From: an uncultured Bryobacterales bacterium
Lineage (GTDB): Bacteria; Acidobacteriota; Terriglobia; Bryobacterales; Bryobacteraceae
NCBI GenBank assembly: GCA_937959285.1
Contig: CALGAR010000089.1
Coordinates: 34,470-98,469, forward strand
Reading direction: 5' to 3'
Length of the DNA: 64,000 nucleotides
Shown here: one piece after another, positions 9,369 to 18,357 of the stretch
How positions within the stretch are numbered: the stretch's first letter is position 1
How the letters are laid out: each line of letters begins with the position of its first letter
The notes under the pieces: generated by a model
What the model saw: the letters and a program-made list of their open reading frames with translations, nothing else
Databases searched by the model: none
What the model was told of the DNA's origin: nothing
Made by a program: the position numbers and the translations under genes

Positions 9369-9758
9369 ATGACGAATCGGACTGATACAGAAAACTATCG
9401 AAAAATCTTGGAAGAGTTGATCATGGAGCTGGAATGGCGGTTGGAGGGTCGTGCGGGCATCGCGATCCAATCCAGCCCCGATGAGCTGGATCAGATTCAA
9501 CTTGCCGCGGAGAGGGACTGGATGGTTCGCAGTCTTGACCGCAGTACGAGCCTTTTGAAATTGGCCCGGGCGGCACTCGAACGGATTGAAGCTGGCTCAT
9601 TCGGCATCTGCGAGGAGTGCGAAGAAGAGATCCATCCGCGGCGGCTGAAGGCGGTGCCATGGGCTGCTTGCTGCGTCCGATGCCAGGAGCAGCGCGACCA
9701 GGCACAGACAGCGCCCTCTGCCACGGACCTGTGGGAACCCGAACCAATGGTGGCTTAG
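9369..9758 (+). CDS. DksA/TraR-family zinc-finger protein
   Basis: A 129-residue protein. A helical N-terminal two thirds, likely a coiled coil, is followed by a DksA/TraR-type C4 zinc finger in which C81-x2-C84 and C102-x2-C105 are separated by about 17 residues (GSFGICEECEEEI...). Members bind the RNA polymerase secondary channel and tune stringent-response transcription, but many short paralogues are uncharacterised. The ATG at 9369 is chosen because it is preceded by TTGAGG-like purines at a suitable distance; a TTG 12 bases upstream in frame is less likely. Its end overlaps the convergent transporter gene by 4 bases. The tip acidic pair of true DksA is not clearly present, so function is inferred at family level only. 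Confidence 0.8.
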   Translation: MTNRTDTENYRKILEELIMELEWRLEGRAGIAIQSSPDELDQIQLAAERDWMVRSLDRSTSLLKLARAALERIEAGSFGICEECEEEIHPRRLKAVPWAACCVRCQEQRDQAQTAPSATDLWEPEPMVA

Positions 9759-10633
9759 GCCTTTGCTCTGGCGGCTTTGCTTCTTTCCATTACGGACATG
9801 CTGGCGGTGGCGCCGAGGATCAGCAAACCTCCCGCGATTGAAAGCCTGCCGACCTTCTCGCCGTGCACGAGCCACGTCCACACCGGATTAAGCGCCGGCT
9901 CCAGCAGGATCAGCATCGACACCTGGAGGGCAGGCAAGTGGCGAACCGCGAGCGTAAGGAGTACGTAGGCAAGGCCAATCTGAAATACGCCGAGATATCC
10001 AATCACCAGCCATTCCGTCAGGCCGCCGCGAACCGGTTCGGAAAGCGCCATCGGCAGGCAGGCGAGAAAGGCAAGAAGATTCCCCACGGCTACGGTCGCC
10101 ATGCCCGGGTTCGAATTTCCCTGGCGTTTGCCGAGCCAGCGCAGCCCTATCAGAGTAAAGGCCCACGTGACGCCGGAAATCGCAGCCAGAATATTCCCAG
10201 CCAGGGGACGGGGTGCAGTAACTTGAGGCGCCTGTTCTCCCAGAAAGAACAGGGACATGCCGAGAGCCATCACGCAGAGGAACAGGATGTCGCGCCTGCG
10301 CACGGGCTCTTTCAGAAGCCAGGGACCGAGAAAAACCAAGTACACCGGCGCGGCCGACTGCAGGAAGATTGTGTTTGCCGCAGTCGTCATCTTGTTGGCT
10401 GTGACAAACAGCACGAGGGTGGCCGAATAGGCCAGGGCGACCAGGAAGTAATCGCGGTTCCAAGCCCTGCGGGTTTGCGGTAGCACCAGCATCAGCACGG
10501 CAGCGGCAACTGCTGATCGAAAGGAAGCTACCTGCCAGCCCGAAAAGACCGAGGCCTTAATCGCTGCTCCGCCTGTCGAAAACAGAAGAGCCGCTCCGAG
10601 CACCTCGAGGTGCCCCTTGCTAGCGGGCTTCAC
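9755..10633 (-). CDS. EamA/DMT-family drug-metabolite transporter
   Basis: An integral inner-membrane protein of about 292 residues with roughly ten hydrophobic helices in two homologous EamA halves (first half starting HLEVLGAALLFSTGGAAIKA, second half around LAGNILAAISGVTWAFTLIG). Family members export amino acids or other metabolites; the substrate cannot be read. No ATG is available near the N-terminus: a GTG at 10633 gives a natural start (MKPASKGHLE...) with a GGTGGGA purine stretch upstream, while a TTG at 10654 is the alternative. It is the last gene of the minus-strand run that includes potABCD, but a 99-base gap separates it from potD, so co-transcription is uncertain. Confidence 0.85.
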   Translation of the reverse strand: MKPASKGHLEVLGAALLFSTGGAAIKASVFSGWQVASFRSAVAAAVLMLVLPQTRRAWNRDYFLVALAYSATLVLFVTANKMTTAANTIFLQSAAPVYLVFLGPWLLKEPVRRRDILFLCVMALGMSLFFLGEQAPQVTAPRPLAGNILAAISGVTWAFTLIGLRWLGKRQGNSNPGMATVAVGNLLAFLACLPMALSEPVRGGLTEWLVIGYLGVFQIGLAYVLLTLAVRHLPALQVSMLILLEPALNPVWTWLVHGEKVGRLSIAGGLLILGATASMSVMERSKAARAKA

Positions 10634-10732
10634 GCTTGTGTCCCACCCGCACAATCGATTGAACGCACTGCGTCACCTTACGATGAAGTCGAGGAAGTAG
10701 AAAGTGTACCATGTTCCGCCAGCGCCTCCCCG

Positions 10733-11755
10733 CTACGCCGACTTGATTTCGGTCCACAGGCGGTCGCGGAGGCGCTGGATAGAGGGAGGCATCGGCTCAA
10801 ACCATTCTCCCCGTGCAAGGGTCTCTTGCGACGGATACAGTGTTTCATTCGATCGATCCGCCTCAGGCAGAAGAAGACGGGCCTTTGCGTTTGCCGTAGC
10901 TGTTCGCGTCTCCGCTACGACGGTCGCAGCCACTTCCGGGCGGAGGAGATAGTTCAGGAACTGATGCGCGAGTTCCTGGCGCCGGCTTTCACGGAGGATC
11001 GCAGCGTTGTCGGCGTAGAGTGCAAATCCCTCGGACGGGTAGACGTAGCGGAGCTCGGGAGATTCGTCGATCGCCTGCTGCGAGGTAGTGGCCCACAGTT
11101 GAGAAGCGGAGAGATCGCCTGCAACCATCTGTTCCCGTACCTCCGCGTTCAAGTAGGCGCGCAGTAGATGCTTCTGCTTTAGGGCTTCCGCTTGCGCCCT
11201 CCGGAGTTCATGCTCGCTGTGCGAGTTGAGGGAGTAGCCGAGTTTCTTCAGACAGGCGCCGAGGACTTCTGCCGGATCATCCAGCATCGTCAACCTTCCG
11301 CGCAGCCGTTCGTCCCAAAGATCGGACCATGACTCGGGAGGCGGCTGGAGGCGCGTATGGTAGAGTATTCCGCTCGATCCCCACATATACGGGACGCACC
11401 AGCGCAACTCCGGATCCCAGCTCGGGCGTTGAAAAGCGGGGTCGAGGTGGGAAAGGTTGGGGAGCAAGGCGTGCCGCAGCGGGGCAAGCAATCCGAGCTT
11501 TGCCATGGGCTGGATGTAATAGTTCGAAGGGAAGACGATATCCCAGCCGGAGTTGCCGCTGAGGACCCGCGCCATCATCTCTTCGTTGCTCTCATACACG
11601 GCGTAGCGGACGCTGACGCCGAACTCGCGCTCGAAGTCGGGGATCGTGCGCTCGGCAACATAGTTCGACCAGTTGAAGATGTTGAGACGCGGCCTCGAGT
11701 GGCGCGAGCAGCCGGCGAGACCGGAAAGGCCAAGGAAGAAGGTTCTCCGGTTCAT
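10733..11755 (-). CDS. potD: Spermidine/putrescine ABC transporter substrate-binding protein
   Basis: Periplasmic polyamine-binding component of 340 residues. It begins MNRRTFFLGLSGLAGC, combining a twin-arginine-like pair with a good lipobox (LAGC, Cys16), so it is probably a lipoprotein tethered to the membrane. The mature part opens with LNIFNWSNYVAERTIPDFE, the PotD/PotF family hallmark, followed by GWDIVFPSNYYIQPMAKLGLL. The start overlaps the potC stop by 4 bases, and the order potA-potB-potC-potD is the canonical operon. Which polyamine is bound is not decidable by eye. Confidence 0.92.
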   Translation of the reverse strand: MNRRTFFLGLSGLAGCSRHSRPRLNIFNWSNYVAERTIPDFEREFGVSVRYAVYESNEEMMARVLSGNSGWDIVFPSNYYIQPMAKLGLLAPLRHALLPNLSHLDPAFQRPSWDPELRWCVPYMWGSSGILYHTRLQPPPESWSDLWDERLRGRLTMLDDPAEVLGACLKKLGYSLNSHSEHELRRAQAEALKQKHLLRAYLNAEVREQMVAGDLSASQLWATTSQQAIDESPELRYVYPSEGFALYADNAAILRESRRQELAHQFLNYLLRPEVAATVVAETRTATANAKARLLLPEADRSNETLYPSQETLARGEWFEPMPPSIQRLRDRLWTEIKSA

Positions 11756-12525
11756 GAGTGCCCCTGCAGGCGTTCGGACGCCACGATCATGACTCCCAGA
11801 ATGACAACAATCAGTGTGGAAACGGCATTCACCAGGGGGCTTCCGCCGCGACGGGCCATTGCGTAAATGACCATCGGCAGGGTTTCGCTATCAACTCCGG
11901 CAACGAGGCTTGTGATGACGTAATCGTCAATGGAGATCGTGAATGCGAGGAGAGCTGCAGCGGCGACCCCTGGCATCAGTTGAGGCAGCGTCACCTTCCG
12001 GAAGGCGACCCATTCCGTCGCGCCCAAATCCAGTGCGGCTTCCTCCAGAGAAGGGTCGAGCGTCCGAAGGCGAGCCAGCGCGACCACGACCAAGTATGCA
12101 ATGGAGAACATCACGTGCGCGAGGACAACGGTGTGCATGCCGAGCTGGACATCGAGAAACCGGAACACCCACTGATAGAAGGCCAGGAGCGAGACGCCCA
12201 TCACGATCTCTGGAGTGACAAGTGAGAGGTACAGTGAGCTTTTTATGAAACCTGGCAGGATGCCGGTCTTCTGCTTCCACAGTCCATAGGCGCACAGTGT
12301 GCCGATGACCGTAGCTGCAGCCGTCGCAGTAAAGGCGATGATCAGGCTGTTCAGCGCAGCCTCAGCCAAGTGCGGGTCCCGGAATAGGGCTTCATACCAG
12401 CGCAGTGAAAATCCTTCCCACACGGTGAAACGCGAGGAGTTGAAGCTGAAGACTGCGAGAACGGCGAGGGGCAGATGCAGAAAGAGATAGACCGCGGCGG
12501 CGTAGAGGGAGAGCGCGCGCTTCAT
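11752..12525 (-). CDS. potC: Spermidine/putrescine ABC transporter permease PotC
   Basis: Inner-membrane permease of 257 residues with about six helices and the binding-protein-dependent EAA loop (LEEAALDLGATEWVAFRKVTLPQL written in two parts: LEEAALDLGA then WVAFRKVTLP). The N-terminus YAAAVYLFLHLPLAVLAVFS and the segment FSFNSSRFTVWEGFSLRWY are typical of PotC rather than PotB. It overlaps potB and potD by 4 bases on either side, indicating translational coupling through the whole transporter operon. Confidence 0.93.
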   Translation of the reverse strand: MKRALSLYAAAVYLFLHLPLAVLAVFSFNSSRFTVWEGFSLRWYEALFRDPHLAEAALNSLIIAFTATAAATVIGTLCAYGLWKQKTGILPGFIKSSLYLSLVTPEIVMGVSLLAFYQWVFRFLDVQLGMHTVVLAHVMFSIAYLVVVALARLRTLDPSLEEAALDLGATEWVAFRKVTLPQLMPGVAAAALLAFTISIDDYVITSLVAGVDSETLPMVIYAMARRGGSPLVNAVSTLIVVILGVMIVASERLQGHS

Positions 12526-13355
12526 AGCAGGCCTTCCTGGTTCCGCCGGGCGATGAGGAGGAGCAATACCATGACCAGCGCCATTAGCAGGAGTGAGACG
12601 GCTGATCCGAACGGCCAGTCCCGGGCTGTCGTGAATTGATTCTGGATCAGGTTGCCGACGAGAATCGTCTTGCCTCCGCCTAGCAGATCCGGTGTCAGAT
12701 AAGCACCCAGGCAGGGAATGAATACCAGGACTGAGCCGGCGGCGATTCCGGGCGCGGAGAGCGGCACTACGATCTGCGTCAGCGTCGTCCAGGGTTTGGC
12801 TCCGAGATCAGCCGCGGCTTCAATCACGGACCGGTCAATCCGTTCAATCGTCGCGTAGATCGGCAGCACCATAAACGGCAGGTAGCCGTACACCAGGCCA
12901 AGGATGACAGCGCCGTAGTTGTATAGCAAAGGCAGCGGCTCGCGGATGATGCCGAGTGACAGAAGCAGAGTGTTTAGCAGTCCTGTGTCGCGCAACAGGA
13001 ACATCCAGGCGTACGTGCGTACAAGAAAGCTGGTCCAGAACGGGAGGATCACGAGCGCCAGATAAAGATTCTTTCGACGTCCGGAACGGGAAATGAACAG
13101 GGCGAGGGGGAATCCGAGCAGCAGGCAGAGGGCTGTCGAGATTGCAGCCACGGCGAAGGACCGCGCGAAGATCGAGGCGTAGAGAGGGTCAAAGAGGCGC
13201 GTGTAGCTTTCAGCGGACCGGGGGAGACCGACACCGCCGTAGGCGCCCCGGGAAAGCAGAGAATACGCGCATACGATCAGAAGCGGCGCAATAAACAAGA
13301 GGAGGATCAGCACCGCCGCCGGCAGAAGACAGAGGCGCGCTGCCGGAAGCTTCAC
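12522..13355 (-). CDS. potB: Spermidine/putrescine ABC transporter permease PotB
   Basis: Inner-membrane permease of 277 residues with about six hydrophobic helices and an EAA-type cytoplasmic loop (VIEAAADLGAKPWTTLTQIV). It pairs with PotC to form the channel. The GTG at 13355 is chosen as start because it overlaps the potA stop as GTGA, matching the 4-base overlaps of the other operon joints. An in-frame ATG 33 bases upstream (13388) would force a 37-base overlap with potA. The segment around GLLNTLLLSLGI and YGYLPFMVLPIYATIERID matches the PotB family. Confidence 0.92.
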   Translation of the reverse strand: MKLPAARLCLLPAAVLILLLFIAPLLIVCAYSLLSRGAYGGVGLPRSAESYTRLFDPLYASIFARSFAVAAISTALCLLLGFPLALFISRSGRRKNLYLALVILPFWTSFLVRTYAWMFLLRDTGLLNTLLLSLGIIREPLPLLYNYGAVILGLVYGYLPFMVLPIYATIERIDRSVIEAAADLGAKPWTTLTQIVVPLSAPGIAAGSVLVFIPCLGAYLTPDLLGGGKTILVGNLIQNQFTTARDWPFGSAVSLLLMALVMVLLLLIARRNQEGLL

Positions 13356-14326
13356 TGTGGACAGATAATTTCGTCCTGGGGATGCCACCAGACGTGCACC
13401 GTCTCACCGCAGCCATAGGAGCCATTGAGCCGGGATACCTGGGCCACGACAGGTTCGCCTGTGATCAGCCGCGTCTTGACATGAAGGCAGTTTCCGAGAA
13501 AGAGAGAACTCTCAATGACGGCCGGGACTGCTCGCTCGCCTTCTCCGGGCGGGTGATAGGAGATGCGGGTCGCTTCCGGGCGGACCCCGACTCCGTTGAT
13601 CCAGTTGACCGTTCCCAAAAAATCCGCGACGAAGCGTGTTCTCGGCCGCAGATAGACATCCTGCGGCGTTCCAACCTGTTCCAGGCGTCCCTGATTCATC
13701 ACCCCAATGCGATCGGAGAGGGACAGCGCCTCCTCCTGGTCATGCGTGATGAAGAGGAACGTAATGCCGACGCGCCGTTGCAGACTCTTCAGCTCGCTTC
13801 GCACCTGTTTGCGCAGGTTCGGATCCAAAGCCGAAAGAGGCTCATCGAGCAGCAGGACGTCCGGTTCCAGAACGAGTGAACGGGCGAGCGCCACTCTCTG
13901 CCGTTCGCCGCCACTTAACTGCGCCGGGCGACGCGACTCCTTTCCGGTTAGCTGGACCATTTCGAGAGCGTCCGCAACCCGCTTCTGCCGCTCTGCCGCT
14001 CGCATCTGCGTTTTGCGCCGTAGTCCGAACTCGATGTTCTCTCTCACGGTCATGTGAGGGAATAGGGCGTAGTTCTGAAAGACGGTGCTGACGTTCCGGG
14101 CGTACGGAGGAAGCCCGCGCAGCGACACGCCCTTCAGCAGTACATCACCATCGGTGGGCTCCTCGAAGCCTGCGATTAAGCGCAGCGTCGTGGTCTTGCC
14201 ACACCCCGACGGTCCCACGAGCGAAAAGAACTCGCCCTGCTGGATGGTCAGTGAGACCCCGGACACGGCCACCTGGTGGTTGGCGTAGGATTTGGAGAGC
14301 TTTCGCAGCTCCAGGACGGCATCCAT
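13352..14326 (-). CDS. potA: Spermidine/putrescine ABC transporter ATPase PotA
   Basis: Cytoplasmic ATPase of 324 residues driving polyamine import. It has Walker A GPSGCGKTT near residues 38-46, Q-loop VFQNYALFPHMTV, signature LSGGERQRVALAR and Walker B DVLLLDEPLSALD, followed by a C-terminal TOBE regulatory domain (ISYHPPGEGERAVPAVIESS onward). The linkage to potB, potC and potD with overlapping joints supports polyamine rather than sugar or iron transport. The start lies 44 bases from the stop of the upstream serine hydrolase, so the operon may be read from further upstream. Confidence 0.94.
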   Translation of the reverse strand: MDAVLELRKLSKSYANHQVAVSGVSLTIQQGEFFSLVGPSGCGKTTTLRLIAGFEEPTDGDVLLKGVSLRGLPPYARNVSTVFQNYALFPHMTVRENIEFGLRRKTQMRAAERQKRVADALEMVQLTGKESRRPAQLSGGERQRVALARSLVLEPDVLLLDEPLSALDPNLRKQVRSELKSLQRRVGITFLFITHDQEEALSLSDRIGVMNQGRLEQVGTPQDVYLRPRTRFVADFLGTVNWINGVGVRPEATRISYHPPGEGERAVPAVIESSLFLGNCLHVKTRLITGEPVVAQVSRLNGSYGCGETVHVWWHPQDEIICPQ

Positions 14327-14370
14327 TTTTTATTTCAAATGGTACCGCAGAACGGGCGCGGGCCGGACCT

Positions 14371-15807
14371 TCACCGGAGCTTCTCGAATACGAAAGGCCG
14401 AACCGCTGGTTCGAGCGGAGCGAGAAGCGTTGAGATCTCGCCACGCTCATTCATCTGAAACTGGTAGCGGCGGCCCCGTGTTTCTGGACCGGTCGCCTCA
14501 AACACGTCGTAGTTTACGTGCCGCAACGGAATCGTGAGGGCAGGGAAGACAAGCTGCAAGCTCTCACCCGCCTGCTCGACTTTCACTTTTCCGAAAGCCG
14601 GATGCATGTACTCCCCCACGAAATCGGACAGCGGGTGCGTCGGTGCTTTCGGCTTCTCAACCGTATTCTTTGCTGCGGGCGTCTCTGGCTTGGGCATAGG
14701 AAGAGGAGGAGGAGTGCCGCCAAGCAGACGCTGCACGATGCGCGGTCCGATCGTTCCGGGCAGCGACGTGTTCGACAGGTTTGCAAGCACAATGGCGCCT
14801 ACACGTTCCTTCGGGACGAAGCCGACCCAGGCAATGAAGCCTCGAATCGAGCCGCCGTGCTGAACGATTTTGCGACCCTCGATTCTCCGGATCGTCCATC
14901 CCAGGCCATAGGAGGAATCTTCGTCGATCACCATTTGCAGGCCGTGCATCTCGGCCATTTGCTTTTCGGAAATAATCTGTTTATCCCCGGCACGGCCTTT
15001 GTTGAGGTGGAACACTAGATACTTCGCGAGGTCGATGACGTTCGAATTGACCGCCCCGTTCGGGCCGACTCCGAATTGCTGGTAGTTGTAAAACGGCAGT
15101 TCGGTAACCCGGTCGCCCTGCTTTGAATGGGGTTTGGCGAAGTCCGGTTGCTTCTGCATGTCAAGGACAGAGGTGCTGGAGGCAGTCATGCCAAGCGGGG
15201 CGAAGATGCGGTCCTCTACAAGCTTCTCCCACGTGGTCCCGGCAACACGTCCGGCGAGATATCCCGCGGCCACATACATCAGGTTGTGATACTGATACTT
15301 CGACCGGAAACTCGCATTCGGCTCGAGGTACCTCAGCCGCCGCATGAGTTCGTCCCGCGTTAAAGGCACCGCCCATCGGATGAAGTCGTGTGTCGGCAAG
15401 CCGGTACGGTGGCAGAGCATATCCCTCACCGTGGTAAGCTTTGTGGCGACCTCATCCATCAGTTGAAAATCGGGAAGGTACTCGCGGACCGGAGTGTCCC
15501 AGTCGAGCTTGCCCTCATCGACGAGAAGAGCAGCCGCTGCCGCAGTGAAGCTTTTCGTGACGGACCCGACCGCGAAGACTGTATTTTCGGTGACCGGCAG
15601 TCTGCGTTCGAGGTCGCGGTATCCGTAACCTCGGGAAAAGGCAAGCTTTCCGTCCTCTATGATGCCAACCGCGACGCCGGGCACCTGCCCGGCCTTACGT
15701 AGCTGTTCTACCTCGGCGTCGAGCTCTTCGATGGCCTTCCGAAGGTCGGCAAGAGCGTCAATCGGAGCCAGCGCGAACGCCAGGCACAGGATCCACACTC
15801 GAGTCAT
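14371..15807 (-). CDS. Exported serine hydrolase, beta-lactamase/PBP4* (class C) family
   Basis: A 478-residue protein with a clear signal peptide (residues 1-20, ending DALA). The SxxK nucleophile motif is SVTK (82-85), the YxN-type motif is Y173-H-N175, and HGGS near residue 309 takes the place of KTG, as in class C and esterase-like members. The last 90 residues form a separate beta-rich domain (DUF3471/lipocalin-like) after a Pro/Lys-rich linker. Family members are D-alanyl aminopeptidases, esterases or beta-lactamases; the substrate cannot be told here. It sits between queD and potA with short gaps (27 and 44 bases), which is probably positional rather than functional. Confidence 0.88.
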   Translation of the reverse strand: MTRVWILCLAFALAPIDALADLRKAIEELDAEVEQLRKAGQVPGVAVGIIEDGKLAFSRGYGYRDLERRLPVTENTVFAVGSVTKSFTAAAAALLVDEGKLDWDTPVREYLPDFQLMDEVATKLTTVRDMLCHRTGLPTHDFIRWAVPLTRDELMRRLRYLEPNASFRSKYQYHNLMYVAAGYLAGRVAGTTWEKLVEDRIFAPLGMTASSTSVLDMQKQPDFAKPHSKQGDRVTELPFYNYQQFGVGPNGAVNSNVIDLAKYLVFHLNKGRAGDKQIISEKQMAEMHGLQMVIDEDSSYGLGWTIRRIEGRKIVQHGGSIRGFIAWVGFVPKERVGAIVLANLSNTSLPGTIGPRIVQRLLGGTPPPLPMPKPETPAAKNTVEKPKAPTHPLSDFVGEYMHPAFGKVKVEQAGESLQLVFPALTIPLRHVNYDVFEATGPETRGRRYQFQMNERGEISTLLAPLEPAVRPFVFEKLR

Positions 15808-15834
15808 GGATTCACTATTGTAACCGCTCCGCCG

Positions 15835-16191
15835 CTACTCGCCCTGATAAATACAACCCGAAGTGCAGGTCTCGTGAACGACGATTTTCGACAGGAGGGG
15901 AAGGGAGGGTTTCAGGCGGCGCCAGATCCAGCGAGCCAGGTTTTCCGAGGTGGGATTCTCAAGACCTTCGACCTCATTCAAGCAGTAATGATCAAGCTGC
16001 TGGAATAGCGGGTCGAAGGCGCGCTTCAGATCCGCATAATCCATTACCCAGCCGCTTTCGGCTCCAACTTCGCCACGCACGTGCACTTCGATCCGGAAGG
16101 AGTGGCCGTGCATGCGCCGGCATTTGTGCCCCTCGGGGACGTTGGGCAGCCAGTGGGCGGCTTCGATCGTAAATACCTTAAAAATCTCCAT
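15835..16191 (-). CDS. queD: 6-carboxy-5,6,7,8-tetrahydropterin synthase
   Basis: Cytoplasmic QueD/PTPS-family enzyme of 118 residues that converts dihydroneopterin triphosphate to 6-carboxytetrahydropterin in queuosine and 7-deazapurine synthesis. Zinc ligands are H13 (AAHWL) and H28, H30 (RMHGHSF), with the catalytic Cys24 in EGHKCRRMHGH; the length matches the bacterial family (about 120). A C-terminal ETCTSGCIYQGE matches QueD. No other queuosine genes are nearby. Confidence 0.93.
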   Translation of the reverse strand: MEIFKVFTIEAAHWLPNVPEGHKCRRMHGHSFRIEVHVRGEVGAESGWVMDYADLKRAFDPLFQQLDHYCLNEVEGLENPTSENLARWIWRRLKPSLPLLSKIVVHETCTSGCIYQGE

Positions 16192-16202
16192 GGAACGCGA
16201 AA

Positions 16203-16234
16203 GGGCGATCCGGCTCCACTGGACCGGATCGCCC
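16203..16234 (-). terminator. Strong hairpin between sodB and queD
   Basis: An 11-base-pair perfect stem GGGCGATCCGG/CCGGATCGCCC with a 10-base loop lies 27 bases after the sodB stop; on the minus strand it is followed by TTTCG. It probably ends or attenuates the DUF721-gatC-gatA-sodB transcript. The T-run is short, so efficiency is uncertain. Confidence 0.65.
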
Positions 16235-16260
16235 CCGAAACACCCTGCTACTCGATACTC

Positions 16261-16875
16261 TTACTTTACGGAAGCAAAGCGCTTTTCGACGCTCTGCCAG
16301 TTCACAACGTTCCACCACGCATTGACGTACTCCGCGCGGCGGTTCTGATACTTCAGGTAGTAGGCATGTTCCCAGACATCCAGCCCAAGGACCGGGAAGA
16401 GGCCATCCATCAGCGGAGAATCCTGGTTTGCGGTTGAAATAATTTCCAGTCCGCTGCCGGGCTTCGCCACCAGCCACGCCCATCCCGAGCCGAAGCGCCC
16501 GAGAGCGGCGGCGGCAAACTTCTCCTTGAAGTTATCAAAACTGTTGAAGGTCGAATTGATCGCCTCTGCCAATGTACCCGTCGGACTGCCGCCGGCGTTC
16601 GGACCCATGATCTCCCAGAACATCGTGTGGTTCACGTGTCCGCCGCCGTTGTTTCTCACTGCCGTCCGTATATTCTCAGGAACTTTGGCCAGATTGTTCG
16701 CCAGCAACTCTTCCACGGTCAGCTTTTGCAGGTCTGGAGCCGACTCCAGCGCCTTGTTGAGATTCGCCACGTAAGTGCCATGGTGTTTGTCGTGGTGAAT
16801 CTCCATTGTCTTTGCGTCGATGTAAGGCTCCAGCGCATCAAACGCGTACGGCAGAGCGGGTAGTTCAAAAGCCAT
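16261..16875 (-). CDS. sodB: Superoxide dismutase, Fe/Mn type
   Basis: A 204-residue cytoplasmic enzyme that dismutates superoxide. Metal ligands are visible in HHDKHHGTYVANLN near residue 28, in NHTMFWEIMGPN near 82, and in the C-terminal signature DVWEHAYYLKYQNRR, which supplies the Asp and His. The GRFGSGWAWLV segment is conserved in the family. The QNRRAEYVNAWWNVVNW ending is common to Fe and Mn forms, so the metal cannot be assigned with certainty; sodB is used in the broad sense. It lies 39 bases after gatA and before a strong hairpin. Confidence 0.95.
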   Translation of the reverse strand: MAFELPALPYAFDALEPYIDAKTMEIHHDKHHGTYVANLNKALESAPDLQKLTVEELLANNLAKVPENIRTAVRNNGGGHVNHTMFWEIMGPNAGGSPTGTLAEAINSTFNSFDNFKEKFAAAALGRFGSGWAWLVAKPGSGLEIISTANQDSPLMDGLFPVLGLDVWEHAYYLKYQNRRAEYVNAWWNVVNWQSVEKRFASVK

Positions 16876-16914
16876 CTTTCAGCCTCCTCTTGAGTATGTG
16901 CGTCGTGTACGGAT

Positions 16915-18357
16915 TTAACCGGCGAAACCGCCCGCACGCTCGAAAGCGCTCGCAAGGCGGAACATACCGGCCTCATCGAAGTGCCTGGTCAGAATCTGCA
17001 TGCCGACAGGCAATCCCTCGGCAGTCTTTCCACAGGGTACGCTCATGCACGGAATACCGGCAAGGTCGCCCGTAATCGTATAGATGTCGGAAAGGTACAT
17101 CTGGAGCGGATCGTTTACCTTCTCACCGAGCCGGAAAGCCGGGAAGGGTGAGACCGGAGTGACGATCGCATCCACTTCCGTGAAGGCGTTCGCAAAGTCG
17201 CGGGCGATCAGCGTTCGGACCCGCTGCGCCTTCAGATAGTAGGCATCGTAATATCCCGAGCTCAGCACGTAGGTACCGAGCATGATACGGCGCTTGCACT
17301 CGGCTCCAAACCCTTCTCCCCGGGTATTCCGATACATGTCCTGCAACGTTTGCGAGTCGGGCGAGCGTCGCGTATAACGGACGCCGTCGTAGCGCGCGAG
17401 GTTCGAGCTTGCCTCCGCCGTGCAGATGATGTAGTAGCAGGCGATCGCATAGTCGGTTGTCGGAAGCGAAATCTCCTGCAGCTTGCATCCGAGCTTGCTG
17501 AGAATCTCGATACCCGCGTTGATGCGGTCTCCAATTTCGCTCGAAAGACCCTTGAAATACTCCTTCGGGAGTCCGATCTTCATGCCGCGGACATCTTGGT
17601 CGAGGACGGCAGTGTAGTCCGGAACCGGGGCCTCTGCAGAAGTGGAATCCATCGGATCGCGCCCAGCGATCACCCGCAGCAGCAGCGCCGAATCGTAGAC
17701 CGTCTTGCTGAAGGGGCCGATGTGGTCGAGCGAACTGGCGAACGCAGTCAACCCGTAGCGTGACACCCTTCCGTAAGTCGGAGTAACGCCCACGACCCCG
17801 CAGAACGACGCGGGCTGGCGAATCGAGCCGCCGGTATCGGATCCCAGCGAAACAACCGCCGTTCCCTGCGCTACCACAGCCGCGGAGCCTCCGCTCGACC
17901 CGCCCGGGACTCGGTCAGGCGCGACGGGATTTCTCACTGGACCAAAGGCGGAATTCTCGTTGGATGATCCCATCGCGAACTCGTCGCAGTTGGTCTTGCC
18001 AATGATGACGCCGTCGGCCTGCTCGAGCCGTGCCACAGCCGTCGCGTCGTAGGGCGGGATGTAGTTTTCGAGGAGACGGGAAGCGCACGTTGTGCGAACG
18101 CCCTTCGTGACAATGACATCCTTGACCGCGACGGGAACCCCGGCCAGCGGGCCCGGATCCTCATCGCGCGCCAGCTTTTCGTCAACCCGTCTCGCTGCCG
18201 CCAGAGCCCGTTCCTCACTGAAGTGCAGATAGGCGTTTGTCTTGGGATTTTCCTCCTTGGCGAATCGCAGTGCCTCGGTTGTGAGTTCAACGGCGCTGAA
18301 ACGCCGCGCAAGCAGGCCCTCTCGAATCTCCGGGATTGTGAGCTTCGCGATATCCAT
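16915..18357 (-). CDS. gatA: Asp-tRNA(Asn)/Glu-tRNA(Gln) amidotransferase subunit A
   Basis: Glutaminase subunit (480 residues) of the GatCAB amidotransferase that corrects mischarged Glu-tRNA(Gln) and/or Asp-tRNA(Asn). The amidase signature shows the catalytic Lys in PVAVKDVIVTKG, and the Ser-cisSer pair in PGGSSGGSAAVVAQG and SLGSDTGGSIRQPA. The NCDEFAMGSSNENSAFG segment is specific to GatA over other amidases. It follows gatC with a 1-base overlap; gatB is not in the window. Length is typical (about 480-490). Confidence 0.96.
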   Translation of the reverse strand: MDIAKLTIPEIREGLLARRFSAVELTTEALRFAKEENPKTNAYLHFSEERALAAARRVDEKLARDEDPGPLAGVPVAVKDVIVTKGVRTTCASRLLENYIPPYDATAVARLEQADGVIIGKTNCDEFAMGSSNENSAFGPVRNPVAPDRVPGGSSGGSAAVVAQGTAVVSLGSDTGGSIRQPASFCGVVGVTPTYGRVSRYGLTAFASSLDHIGPFSKTVYDSALLLRVIAGRDPMDSTSAEAPVPDYTAVLDQDVRGMKIGLPKEYFKGLSSEIGDRINAGIEILSKLGCKLQEISLPTTDYAIACYYIICTAEASSNLARYDGVRYTRRSPDSQTLQDMYRNTRGEGFGAECKRRIMLGTYVLSSGYYDAYYLKAQRVRTLIARDFANAFTEVDAIVTPVSPFPAFRLGEKVNDPLQMYLSDIYTITGDLAGIPCMSVPCGKTAEGLPVGMQILTRHFDEAGMFRLASAFERAGGFAG